Shown: piece after piece, positions 1-7,678 of the stretch
How the letters are laid out: every line of letters begins with the position of its first letter
Position numbering within the stretch: the stretch's first letter is position 1
From: an uncultured Paracoccaceae bacterium
Lineage (GTDB): Bacteria; Pseudomonadota; Alphaproteobacteria; Rhodobacterales; Rhodobacteraceae
Direction of reading: 5' to 3'
DNA length: 64,000 bases
Assembly (NCBI GenBank): GCA_947487205.1
Contig: CANKVU010000001.1
Span: forward strand, 186,001-250,000
Made by a program: the position numbers and the translations under genes
The notes under the pieces: generated by a model
What the model was told of the DNA's origin: nothing
Database searches by the model: none
Seen by the model: the letters and a program-made list of their open reading frames with translations, nothing else

Positions 1-603
1 CGTCAGCGACCCGGCCACGATCCAGCCCAGGCTGCCCGAGATCAGAGCCCCCGCCCCCACCGTCAGGAACACCGGCAGGCGCGGATTGGCGCGGTAGAGG
101 GTGAAGCTCGCCGACAGCGCGACGGCCACGGCCAGCCCGCAGGCGGCGCCGGTCAGGGCATGGCCCGCCGCGCTCTCGCCGCCGCCCGAGACCGAGATCC
201 CGATCCCCGCCAGCACCGCGGCCGAGGCGGCGAGCGTCGCGCCCTCGGCCCGGTCGCCGAGGAACGCGGCCCCCATCAGGGACGACCAGATCGGCACCGT
301 CGCCACCGCGAACAGGACGACAGCCACCGACGCGTTGGCGATGCCGGTGGCGAAGAGCCCCGCATTCGCCGCCTGCGCGGCCACCGCGGCCAGGCCCGCC
401 GGCGTCGCGAGGGCGCCGAGATCGGCCCGACGGTCGCGCGCCAGGGCCGCCCAGAGGACGAGGAGGACGCCCGCCATCAGAAGCCCCCGCCACGCCACCA
501 TCGGCGCGGCCCCGAGCCCCGACAGGCGCATGAGAAGGGTATCCGGCACGATCGCCAGCGCGCCGCCCAGCGCGATGGCCAGCCCCTTCAGGTTGTCGTC
601 CAT
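1..603 (-). CDS. EamA/DMT-family inner-membrane transporter (3' end outside window)
   Basis: The minus-strand reading frame begins MDDNLKGLAIALGG and stays open to base 1, giving 201 residues made of repeated hydrophobic, Gly/Ala-rich segments typical of drug/metabolite exporters, which usually have two five-helix EamA repeats. Roughly six to seven membrane segments are visible; the rest lies outside the window. The ATG at 601-603 has a good ribosome site (GAGGGAGG) just upstream. The substrate cannot be told from sequence. It lies 76 bp downstream of the peroxiredoxin gene on the same strand, so co-transcription is possible. Confidence 0.85.
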   Translation of the reverse strand, partial: MDDNLKGLAIALGGALAIVPDTLLMRLSGLGAAPMVAWRGLLMAGVLLVLWAALARDRRADLGALATPAGLAAVAAQAANAGLFATGIANASVAVVLFAVATVPIWSSLMGAAFLGDRAEGATLAASAAVLAGIGISVSGGGESAAGHALTGAACGLAVAVALSASFTLYRANPRLPVFLTVGAGALISGSLGWIVAGSLT

Positions 604-679
604 GCCCCTCCCTCGCACATCGGCGCCGCCCCCCGGCCGGGGGACGGCGGCCTGCGTTCACCGGCCGGGCGCCGCGCGA

Positions 680-1333
680 TCAGTCGGGCAGTTTCGCGGT
701 GCGGATATAGGACAGCTTCTGCTCGAAGCCGCCGAACTTCTCGCGCGCCTCGTCGTCGGTCACGGCGGGGGTGAGGATGACCTCGCCGCCGCGTTGCCAG
801 CCGGCAGGGGTCGCAACCTTGTGCGTGGCGGTCAGCTGGATCGAGTCGAGGGCGCGAAGGATCTCGTCGAAATTGCGCCCGGTCGTCATCGGGTAGGTCA
901 TCGACAGCTTCACCTTCTTGTCCGGGCCGACGATGAACACGGTCCGCACGGTGGCGTTGTCGGCGGGCGTGCGCCCCTCCACCCGGTCCTCGGAGGCGGG
1001 CAGCATGCCGTAGAGCTTCGCCACCTTCATCTCCGGGTCCCCGATCATCGGATAGGAGACCTCGTTGCCGCTATAGGCCTTGATGTCGGATTTCCACTTG
1101 TGGTGGTCCTCCACCGGGTCGACGGAAACGCCGATGATCTTGGCGTTCCGCTTGGCGAATTCCTCCGCCATGCCGGCCATGGCGCCGAGCTCGGTCGTGC
1201 AGACCGGGGTGAAATCCTTCGGATGGCTGAAGATGATGGCATAGCCGTCGCCGATCCAGTCGTGGAAGCGGATCTCGCCCTCGGTCGAATCGGCGGTGAA
1301 GTCGGGGGCGGTCTCGTTGATGCGCAGGGTCAT
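680..1333 (-). CDS. 1-Cys peroxiredoxin (Prx6 subfamily)
   Basis: A 217-residue cytoplasmic thiol peroxidase that reduces hydrogen peroxide and organic hydroperoxides. The peroxidatic cysteine is Cys45 in the PVCTTE motif, preceded by SHPKDFTP; there is no second resolving cysteine in the usual 2-Cys position, and the C-terminal arm with PAGWQRGGEVIL is characteristic of the Prx6 group. An ATG 36 bp further upstream exists in frame, but the start at 1333 is preceded by AAGGAGAG at good spacing and begins MTLRINETAPDF as in relatives. The dioxygenase/esterase pair that follows on the other strand fits an oxidant and electrophile defence neighbourhood (inference). Confidence 0.93.
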   Translation of the reverse strand: MTLRINETAPDFTADSTEGEIRFHDWIGDGYAIIFSHPKDFTPVCTTELGAMAGMAEEFAKRNAKIIGVSVDPVEDHHKWKSDIKAYSGNEVSYPMIGDPEMKVAKLYGMLPASEDRVEGRTPADNATVRTVFIVGPDKKVKLSMTYPMTTGRNFDEILRALDSIQLTATHKVATPAGWQRGGEVILTPAVTDDEAREKFGGFEQKLSYIRTAKLPD

Positions 1334-1582
1334 CACGGCTCTCCTTGCATGATCGCGTCGCCTCGACACCTAGGCGGCGGCGGGGCCGCCAGCAACGGGA
1401 CGGACGCGCCGAAGGACGCCGTTCCGCGCCGCGCGCCGCCCCCGGTCCGATTTCCGCGGGGAGGGCCCGGGCGCGGAACGGATCTCAAGTGCGCTGATGC
1501 ACCAATGCTCTCTCAGCGGTCACGTATCGCGCAACCATGCTGGATCCTACATTCGCGCCACCCAGAGAACGGAGGCCTTTCC

Positions 1583-2491
1583 ATGCTGAACCAGATCAAC
1601 GGATTGCATCACGTCACCACGATCGGCTCGGATGCCCGCGCCATCGACCGGTTCTGGACCGGCACGCTGGGCCTGCGGCGGGTGAAGAAGACGGTCAATT
1701 TCGACGCGCCGGAGGTCTATCACCTCTATTACGGCGATGCGCTGGGACGTCCGGGGACCGCCATGACCTATTTCCCCTTCCCCCACGCGACCCGTGGCCG
1801 CCGCGGCACCGGCGAGGTGGGAGAGGTGCGCCTGTCGATCCCCGAGGGCGCGGCGCCCTTCTGGGGGGAACGGTTGCAAAGCCCCGCCATCGCCGATCCG
1901 TTCGGCGCCCCGGCCGTGCGTACAGAGGCGCCGGACGGCGATGTGTTCCTGCTGGTCGAGGATCCCGGCGACCACCGGGCGCCCTATGACGGCGTGATCG
2001 CGGCCGACCACGCGATCCGGGGCTTTCACTCCGTCGCCCTGCGCCTCGCCGAGACCGCCGGCACCGCCGACCTTCTGCGCTTCATGGGATACGAGGAGGT
2101 CGAGAGGTCGGCCGAGGTGATCCGGATGGCCCGCCCCGGCGGCACCGCCGGCGTGATCGACCTTGTCGCCCGGCCGGACGCCCCGCGCGCCGGCCAGAGC
2201 GCCGGGTCGGTGCACCATATCGCCTTCTCGGTGGCCAACCGTGCCCGCCAGCTGGAAGTGCGCGAGGCGCTCGTGGACCAGGGCTTCGACGTGACGCCCC
2301 CCATCGACCGGGACTATTTCTGGGCCGTCTACTTCCGCACCCCCGGCGGCATCCTGTTCGAGGTCGCCACGGACGAGCCCGGCTTCGCCCGCGACGAGGC
2401 GCCCGCACATCTGGGCGAGGCGCTGAAGCTTCCCGCCCAGCACGCGCATCTGCGCGACCGGCTGGAAAAGCGGCTCGCACCGCTCGACTGA
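1583..2491 (+). CDS. VOC-family ring-cleaving dioxygenase (MhqO/LinE-like)
   Basis: A 302-residue protein with two vicinal-oxygen-chelate domains. The metal ligands expected of a type I extradiol dioxygenase can be picked out: a His in LHHVTT near residue 9, a His in VHHIAFS near residue 212 and a Glu in GILFEVATDE near residue 263. This family opens hydroquinone or catechol rings with Fe(II). The frame extends far upstream without a stop, but the ATG at 1583 has GGAGG 7 bp upstream and starts the conserved domain. It is followed 33 bp later by an esterase-type hydrolase, an arrangement like the Bacillus mhq quinone-resistance genes. The substrate is inferred only. Confidence 0.87.
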   Translation: MLNQINGLHHVTTIGSDARAIDRFWTGTLGLRRVKKTVNFDAPEVYHLYYGDALGRPGTAMTYFPFPHATRGRRGTGEVGEVRLSIPEGAAPFWGERLQSPAIADPFGAPAVRTEAPDGDVFLLVEDPGDHRAPYDGVIAADHAIRGFHSVALRLAETAGTADLLRFMGYEEVERSAEVIRMARPGGTAGVIDLVARPDAPRAGQSAGSVHHIAFSVANRARQLEVREALVDQGFDVTPPIDRDYFWAVYFRTPGGILFEVATDEPGFARDEAPAHLGEALKLPAQHAHLRDRLEKRLAPLD

Positions 2492-2524
2492 TCAATTATG
2501 CTGCCCCGCCGAGAGGAGACGGAC

Positions 2525-3115
2525 ATGCCCTACGACGCCCTGCGCCGCGCCGGCTCGGAGCCGAAGCTCGCCCTGACTTTCCACGGCACCGGGGCGGACG
2601 CGTCCCAGCTTCACGGTCTGGCGCAGGCGTTCCTGCCCGGCCATCACGTCGTCTCGCCCCAGGGCGACGTGGTGGAGGGCGGCGCCGCGCGCTTTTTCCG
2701 CCGCCATGGCGAGGGCGTCTACGACATGGAGGATCTGGGCGTCCGGGTGGCGGCCATGGCGGAGTTCGTGCGCGCGGAGACGGAGCGCACCGGGGCCGGG
2801 CACGTGACCGGGATCGGCTTTTCCAACGGCGCCAACATCCTGGCGGCGACGGCCCTTGCCCATGCCGACCTTTTCGACGCGCTGGTGCTGATGCATCCGC
2901 TGATCCCGTGGATGCCCGATCCGGCGCCCGGCCTCGCCATGACGCGGGTGCTGATCACCGCGGGCCGGTCGGACCCGATCTGCCCCCCGGACCTGACCCA
3001 GGGGCTGGCCGACTGGTTCACGGCGCAGAAGGCCGACGTGACGCTGGCCTGGCATCCGGGCGGCCACGAGGTGCCGCAATCCGAGGTGGAGGCGGTGCGA
3101 GACTTCCTCGTCTGA
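2525..3115 (+). CDS. Alpha/beta hydrolase, phospholipase/carboxylesterase family (MhqD-like)
   Basis: A 196-residue serine hydrolase. The nucleophile sits in GFSNGAN, the acid in GRSDPICP and the catalytic histidine in GGHEVP, in the order expected of the carboxylesterase/phospholipase family; an oxyanion-hole HGTG motif lies near residue 21. The ATG at 2525 is chosen over one 27 bp upstream because GAGAGGAGAC precedes it. The 33-bp gap after the dioxygenase suggests one operon. In Bacillus, paired proteins of these families act in quinone and diamide resistance; the same role here is inferred from pairing. Confidence 0.85.
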   Translation: MPYDALRRAGSEPKLALTFHGTGADASQLHGLAQAFLPGHHVVSPQGDVVEGGAARFFRRHGEGVYDMEDLGVRVAAMAEFVRAETERTGAGHVTGIGFSNGANILAATALAHADLFDALVLMHPLIPWMPDPAPGLAMTRVLITAGRSDPICPPDLTQGLADWFTAQKADVTLAWHPGGHEVPQSEVEAVRDFLV

Positions 3116-3119
3116 GCGT

Positions 3120-3797
3120 TCAGAACGGCGCGGGCGCCTCGAAACGGAGCCACCGCCCGCCGGTCGGGTGGTGCAGTTCCAGCACCTCGGCATGGAGCAT
3201 CATGCGCGGATGGTCGCGCGCCGCGCCCGCGGCATAGAGCGTGTCGCCCAGGATCGGGTGGCCGAGGCTCAGCATGTGGACGCGCAGCTGGTGCGACCGG
3301 CCCGTCAGGGGCGACAGGCGCACCCGCGTCTCTCCGGCGCCGCGGCGGTCCACCGCCCAGTCGGTCCGGGCGGCGCGGCCATCGGTGAAGTCGACCTTCT
3401 GGCGGGGGCGGTTCGGCCAGTCGACGATCATCGGCAGGTCGATCCGTCCGCTCTCCTCGGCGATCTCGCCGGCGACCCGGGCGACGTAGCTCTTGCGCGG
3501 GTGCCGGCGTTCGAATTGCAGCCCCAGATGCCGCTGCGCCGCCCGGTTGCGCGCGAAGACCATGACGCCGGACGTGTCGCGATCCAGCCGATGAACGAGC
3601 AGCACGCCGGGATGGGCCGCCTGCAAGCGCGCGATCAGGCAATCGGCCAGCAGAGGCCCCCTTCCGGGCACCGACAGGAGCCCCGCGGGCTTCACCGCGA
3701 CGAGCAGGTCGTCGTCCAGATGCAGGATTTCCGGCGGATCCTGCGGCGGGTCGTAATCCGTGGCCGACAAGGCGCCGCCCTCTTTCCCGTGGTGCAT
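3120..3797 (-). CDS. rluA: RluA: 23S rRNA/tRNA pseudouridine synthase
   Basis: About 225 residues, the length of the short dual-specificity RluA, which isomerises U746 in 23S rRNA and U32 in several tRNAs. The catalytic aspartate is in HRLDRDTSG; other RluA hallmarks are LLSVPGRG, DWPNRPRQKV and GRSHQLRVHMLSLGHPILGD. There is no S4 domain, as expected for RluA. The start is uncertain: two in-frame ATGs (3803 and 3797) lie after a GGAG box, and the second has the better spacing. Its stop is only 4 bp from the convergent hydrolase stop. Confidence 0.9.
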   Translation of the reverse strand: MHHGKEGGALSATDYDPPQDPPEILHLDDDLLVAVKPAGLLSVPGRGPLLADCLIARLQAAHPGVLLVHRLDRDTSGVMVFARNRAAQRHLGLQFERRHPRKSYVARVAGEIAEESGRIDLPMIVDWPNRPRQKVDFTDGRAARTDWAVDRRGAGETRVRLSPLTGRSHQLRVHMLSLGHPILGDTLYAAGAARDHPRMMLHAEVLELHHPTGGRWLRFEAPAPF

Positions 3798-3976
3798 TGT
3801 CATCTCCGCCCGGACGATCCCCGGCTCGGGGCCCGACCGTTCGCGTTCGTGCGCCGGAATGGCCCTGGAACGCCGCTTTGGCCCCCCGATCCGCGACGCG
3901 CGCCCTTCGGGATGATAAGCTCGCCTTAGCAAACTGGCCATAGACTGGCCCCGTTGAGACGAAAAGGCCAGACGCG

Positions 3977-4330
3977 ATGATCCTCCATGCCAAGTTCGAC
4001 GCCGACATCATGATCGTGACCCCCGAGGGGGATCGGCTCGACGCGGCGGCCGCGGTCCAGTTCAAGGACGCGATCCGCGCCCTGGCGGGGCAGGCGACGC
4101 CGCGGATGATCCTCGACATGTCGCCGGTGAAATTCATGGATTCCTCGGGCCTGGGCGCGGTGATCGGGGCGATGAAGCTGCTCGCCCCCACGACCCGGCT
4201 GGAACTGGCCGCGCTCAGCCCCGCGGTCGAGAAGGTGTTCAAGCTGACGCAGATGGATCGCGTCTTCACGATCCATCCCACCGTTCCCGTATGGCAACAG
4301 GAGGCCCTCGATGCGTGCCGTGTGGGCTGA
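3977..4330 (+). CDS. STAS-domain anti-sigma-factor antagonist (SpoIIAA/RsbV-like)
   Basis: A 117-residue single STAS domain. The phosphorylatable serine lies in the conserved FMDSSGLGAV motif (Ser56/Ser57), so it is likely switched by phosphorylation by the kinase-type anti-sigma factor encoded next to it. The downstream gene starts 20 bp before this one ends, implying translational coupling. No PP2C phosphatase, cognate sigma factor or kinase receptor occurs in the window, so the target of the switch is unknown. Confidence 0.88.
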   Translation: MILHAKFDADIMIVTPEGDRLDAAAAVQFKDAIRALAGQATPRMILDMSPVKFMDSSGLGAVIGAMKLLAPTTRLELAALSPAVEKVFKLTQMDRVFTIHPTVPVWQQEALDACRVG

Positions 4331-4817
4331 CGCGAACCTTTCCGAGATCACCGTCCAGGACCGGTCCGCCCGGGACGACCGCTTCGAACTGCGCGTCCTC
4401 TATGCCAGCGGCCGGTTCGCGGTCCGGCAGGTCCTGCTCAGCGTCATGGACGGGCTGTCGGGGCTGGGCCTGAGCGACAGCGAGAAGGCCAATATCGAGC
4501 TCGTGCTGGCGGAGGCGCTCAACAACGTCGCCGAACACGCCTATCACGGCGTCACCGCCGGCCTGGTGGAGCTTCGCGTGCGGCGGTTTCCGAACCATCT
4601 GAGCTTCGTCATCATGGACGAGGGCCATCCGATGCCCACCGGCGAGATCCCCCGGCATGATGCGACCGACACCTGGACCAGGGGCGACCTGCCCGAAGGC
4701 GGGTTCGGCTGGCTGCTGCTGCGCACGCTGGCGCGCAACTTCGCCTACAGGCGCGTCAACGGGCGCAACACGCTCGCCTTCGAGATCCATTTCGACCGCA
4801 GGGTGCGCGACAGCTGA
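4311..4817 (+). CDS. ATP-binding anti-sigma factor / serine kinase (RsbW/SpoIIAB-like)
   Basis: A 168-residue HATPase_c_2-type protein. The N box is visible in LAEALNNVAEHAYHG, the G1-like box in MDEGHPMP, and the ATP-lid region in GGFGWLLLRTLA. Members bind a sigma factor (or another partner) and phosphorylate the STAS antagonist; the overlapping upstream STAS gene fits that pairing. The ATG at 4311 lies inside the STAS gene after an AGGAGG sequence. A clear partner-switching module, but whether the output is a sigma factor or another regulator cannot be read here. Confidence 0.87.
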   Translation: MRAVWADANLSEITVQDRSARDDRFELRVLYASGRFAVRQVLLSVMDGLSGLGLSDSEKANIELVLAEALNNVAEHAYHGVTAGLVELRVRRFPNHLSFVIMDEGHPMPTGEIPRHDATDTWTRGDLPEGGFGWLLLRTLARNFAYRRVNGRNTLAFEIHFDRRVRDS

Positions 4818-5165
4818 TCCAACGCCGGACGCGATCCGCCCCTCGTCGCGGTCATGTCGCGGGCAAGGAGCACCCTCGCCCCGGCCGGCCCGGCGCGCGG
4901 ACCGCGCGCCCTTGCGGTTCGCTCCGATTGCCGGGCGAAGTCCGTGGATGTGTCCAAGCGCCCCTGGAGGATCGACGCTATCGCTGTCGGAACGACAGCA
5001 GGCACCCGGCCGGCGACCGTCCTTCCTGACCGCACCATGGGCACGGCCGACATTCCGCGTCGTTCATAAGATCGAACCTGGGAGAAGCCGGATCGCCGTG
5101 GAGCCGGAGAAAGCGCCCCCTCGGCTGTCCCCTGTCCCCGCGCGGGCGAGGGAACCGCGCACCGC
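4818..5165. other. 348-bp stretch without a convincing gene
   Basis: This gap separates the convergent anti-sigma and hspQ genes. Several short open frames exist but none has a credible ribosome site plus codon bias or a recognisable motif. There are GC-rich inverted segments near 4895-4912 and no clear T-tract terminator. It could hold 3' regulatory sequence, a decayed gene or an unrecognised small RNA; nothing can be supported. Confidence 0.5.
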
Positions 5166-5492
5166 TCAGTTCAGCTGCACCTGCAGCGGATAGGCGCCAT
5201 CCTCGATCTCGCCGAAGAAGTCGGGCACGTCGGGATGGCCGACCGGTTCGCCGGAATAATCCGCCTCGAGGTTCTGCTCGGAGACATAAGCCACGTAGTA
5301 GCTCTGATCGTTCTCGGCGAGCAGATGGTAATACGGCTGGTCGCGCGCCGGGCGCGCCTCTTCGGGGATGGCCTGGTACCATTCCTCGGTATTGGCAAAG
5401 GTCGGGTCCACGTCGAAGACCACGCCCCGGAACGGATGTTTCCGGTGCCGCACGACCTGTCCCAGGTGATATCGAGCGCGCGTCTTAAGCAT
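5166..5492 (-). CDS. hspQ: HspQ heat-shock protein (YccV-like, hemimethylated-DNA-binding family)
   Basis: A 108-residue protein with the family features YHLGQVVRHRKHPFRGVVFDVDP at the start, QPYYHLLAEND in the middle and the YVSEQNLE segment. In enterobacteria HspQ is a heat-shock protein that promotes degradation of DnaA and acts as a Lon specificity enhancer; the fold is SH3-like. The start codon follows GAGAGGAC at good spacing. Its leader carries three copies of GAATGTCC (5493-5549), the first abutting the start codon, so expression may be specially controlled (inference). Confidence 0.93.
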   Translation of the reverse strand: MLKTRARYHLGQVVRHRKHPFRGVVFDVDPTFANTEEWYQAIPEEARPARDQPYYHLLAENDQSYYVAYVSEQNLEADYSGEPVGHPDVPDFFGEIEDGAYPLQVQLN

Positions 5493-5549
5493 GAATGTCC
5501 TCTCGGCCTCCGCCGTCCATTAGAATGTCCCACCGCGACGGGAATGTCC
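5493..5549. repeat. Three direct copies of GAATGTCC upstream of hspQ
   Basis: The octamer GAATGTCC occurs at 5493-5500, 5523-5530 and 5542-5549 (read as GGACATTC towards hspQ). The proximal copy overlaps the hspQ ribosome-binding region. Three identical 8-mers in 57 bp is unlikely by chance in such GC-rich sequence. It could be an operator for an activator or repressor, or a feature of the mRNA leader; no known box is recognised. Confidence 0.55.
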
Positions 5550-5712
5550 ATCGGGTCGCGCGCGCAGGGCCGAAACACACTGTGACGCAACGTCATACAG
5601 TAGCCGGCCGGCCTGCGCCCATCCGCCGCCGCGCCGCGCGCCGCCAGATCTGTTTATCGGCGCGGGCATTTCTGCTACCCTCGCCGCAAAACAACAAACA
5701 CGCGAGCGGCAC

Positions 5713-6297
5713 ATGAGCAGTACCATCCGCGCGCTCGTCCTCCTGCTTCTCGTCGCGTCCTGCGGCGGAACGGAGGGCACCGCGCCCAGAAATCTCGAGA
5801 ACGCCTGCGCGATCCTCGACGAGCGTCCCCATTACACCCGGGCGCTGAAGCGCACCGAACGCCGATGGGGCGTCCCCGTCGCAGTGCAGATGGCAACGAT
5901 CCACCAGGAATCCAAGTTCATCGGCAATGCCCGCACGCCGCTGCGCTTCGCGCTCGGCGTCATTCCCATGGGGCGGCAAAGCTCGGCCTACGGCTATTCC
6001 CAGGCGCTCGACGGCACCTGGGAGGAGTACAAGGACAAGACGGGGCGCGGACGCGCGCGGCGCGACGACATCGACGACGCGACCGATTTCATGGGGTGGT
6101 ACATGCACCAATCCCAGCGCAGCCTCGGCATCCCGAAGAACGACGCCCGCAACCAGTACCTCGCCTATCACGAGGGGCGGACCGGGTTCTCGCGCGGCAG
6201 CCATCGCGGCAAGCCCTGGCTGATGTCCGTCTCGAACCGCGTGGCCTCGCGCGCGGTAGTTTATCACAACCAGCTGGCGGCCTGCGGGCGCCTCTAG
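5713..6297 (+). CDS. Lipoprotein with transglycosylase (SLT)-like domain
   Basis: A 194-residue protein with a lipoprotein signal peptide (lipobox VASC, Cys17). The mature part resembles soluble-lytic-transglycosylase-like proteins: the probable catalytic Glu is in IHQESKF, followed by SAYGYSQALDGTW and a late NQYLAYHEG segment. Such proteins cleave or bind peptidoglycan in the periplasm. Start ATG at 5713. Its stop codon shares the tetranucleotide CTAG with the stop of the convergent lolA gene, so there is no intergenic terminator between them. Confidence 0.85.
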   Translation: MSSTIRALVLLLLVASCGGTEGTAPRNLENACAILDERPHYTRALKRTERRWGVPVAVQMATIHQESKFIGNARTPLRFALGVIPMGRQSSAYGYSQALDGTWEEYKDKTGRGRARRDDIDDATDFMGWYMHQSQRSLGIPKNDARNQYLAYHEGRTGFSRGSHRGKPWLMSVSNRVASRAVVYHNQLAACGRL

Positions 6298-6902
6298 GAG
6301 CGGGAGCGGATCTCGCCGGCGATGGAGAAGTAGCGCGCGGGCAGCGACCGCACGCGGCTCAGGCTGCCCAGAACGGTGGTCGTGCGGTTGCCCTGACCGT
6401 CGATCACCACCCATTGCCGCAGCTGCACGGGATCGGCGGTGAACACCATCTCCAGCCGTCCGTATTGCGGATTGGCGGGGTCCTGGGCGGTCACGATGGT
6501 CTTGTTGTCGTCCTGCCGATGGCCCGTGACCATGCCGGCCTGCCCCAGATTGACGTTCTGCGCCAGGATGATCGACAGCGGCGTCTGGCTCAGCGGGTAT
6601 TGCTCGGGGGTGCGGCTGTTCGACCGGCCGTCGAACACCGCGACCTGCCCGCCCCCGGCCATGACCAGCATCTCCTCGGGCGGGTTGTAGTCGAACCGCA
6701 TCCGGCCGGGGCGGTGGATATAGAGCGTGCCCGTGGCGATCGTCCCGTCCGCGTTGATCTGGGTGAACTCCGCCTGCGCCGTGGTCAATCCGTTGAGGTA
6801 TTGCGACAGCGTGGCCAGGGGGATCGGCGCCGCGCGGGCGGGACCGGCCAGGAGGGCGCCGGTCGCGGCGGCACCGGCGAGGAGAGTTCTGCGGCTCAGC
6901 AT
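6294..6902 (-). CDS. lolA: LolA-like outer-membrane lipoprotein carrier protein
   Basis: A 202-residue periplasmic chaperone that ferries lipoproteins from LolCDE to the outer membrane. It has an SRRTLL Tat-like/Sec signal sequence, then the LolA features FTQINADGTIATGTLYIHRPGRMRF and a FDGRSNS segment. A longer in-frame start exists, but the ATG at 6902 follows GGAG and starts directly at the signal peptide. The first gene on the minus strand here, divergent from dps. Confidence 0.88.
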   Translation of the reverse strand: MLSRRTLLAGAAATGALLAGPARAAPIPLATLSQYLNGLTTAQAEFTQINADGTIATGTLYIHRPGRMRFDYNPPEEMLVMAGGGQVAVFDGRSNSRTPEQYPLSQTPLSIILAQNVNLGQAGMVTGHRQDDNKTIVTAQDPANPQYGRLEMVFTADPVQLRQWVVIDGQGNRTTTVLGSLSRVRSLPARYFSIAGEIRSRS

Positions 6903-7081
6903 GGATGGGGCTCCGTTCGTCCGTGTCGGGCACATGATCTAGGATGTTCTGCCCGGTCTCGCCATCGTCATGCGATGACAACCCGGTGGGAGTACGGTCG
7001 GAACCCGATCCGGGCCTCGCGCCTTTCGGGGACGCGGGGTCCCATCGGGATCCGACAGGAATTTCAACGAAAGGAGCCACC

Positions 7082-7567
7082 ATGCCCGAAGCATTCGTCG
7101 CCGGACTGAACGACAACACGCGCAGCAAGGCCATCGACCTTCTCAACGCCCGCCTGGCCGATGTCGTTTCGCTGGCCCTGGCGGTCAAGCAGGCGCATTG
7201 GAACATCAAGGGCCCCGGCTTCATCGGCGTGCACGAGATGCTGGACGAGGTGGCCGACCGGCTGCGCGACAGCTCCGACCTGATCGCCGAGCGCGCCGTG
7301 ATCCTGGGCGGATTCGCCTACGGCACCGCCGAGGTCGTGGCCGAGAAGACCACGATGGCGGCCTATCCGCTCGAGGAGAAGGACATCCAGATCCATATCG
7401 AGGCCCTCCGCGAGCGGTTCCTCAACGTGGGCGAGAAGGTGCGCGGCGCCATCGGCGAGGCCGGGGAGATCGGCGACGACGACACCGAGGACCTGTTCAC
7501 CGAAGTCTCGCGCCAGATCGACAAGGACACCTGGTTCATCGCCGCCAACGCTCCGGTGAAGGGCTGA
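7082..7567 (+). CDS. dps: Dps: DNA-binding ferritin-like starvation protein
   Basis: A 161-residue dodecamer-forming mini-ferritin that stores iron, consumes hydrogen peroxide and may coat DNA. Inter-subunit ferroxidase ligands are visible at His39 (QAHWNIKGPGF), His51 and Asp55 (VHEMLDEVADR). The ATG at 7082 has an ideal AAAGGAG site. The N-terminus lacks a Lys-rich tail, so DNA binding is uncertain. It ends 40 bp before a strong intrinsic terminator, so it is probably monocistronic. Confidence 0.95.
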   Translation: MPEAFVAGLNDNTRSKAIDLLNARLADVVSLALAVKQAHWNIKGPGFIGVHEMLDEVADRLRDSSDLIAERAVILGGFAYGTAEVVAEKTTMAAYPLEEKDIQIHIEALRERFLNVGEKVRGAIGEAGEIGDDDTEDLFTEVSRQIDKDTWFIAANAPVKG

Positions 7568-7607
7568 CGCCGTCCCTCTCCGGGTCATCCGGCCCCTCAT
7601 GTGCCAC

Positions 7608-7640
7608 GGCCCGGCGTCGCGAGACGCCGGGCCGGTTTTC
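7608..7640 (+). terminator. Rho-independent terminator after dps
   Basis: A perfect 11-bp GC stem (GGCCCGGCGTC / GACGCCGGGCC, 7608-7618 with 7623-7633) closed by a GCGA tetraloop and followed by GGTTTTCGTT. This is a textbook intrinsic terminator for dps, 41 bp after its stop codon; it also lies just past the end of convergent ftsK. Confidence 0.93.
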
Positions 7641-7678
7641 GTTCGATGCCGCCTCCCAGGGGGCGCAATGCCCGGCGA

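Noticed and set aside
101-1582. Long in-frame extension upstream of the ring-cleaving dioxygenase
   Set aside because: Shadow of the DMT and peroxiredoxin genes on the other strand; the dioxygenase starts at 1583 with a GGAGG site.
4978-5066. A 29-residue Cys-rich minus-strand micro-ORF (CPWC) in the gene-free gap
   Set aside because: Weak ribosome site, no codon bias and no family; could be chance.
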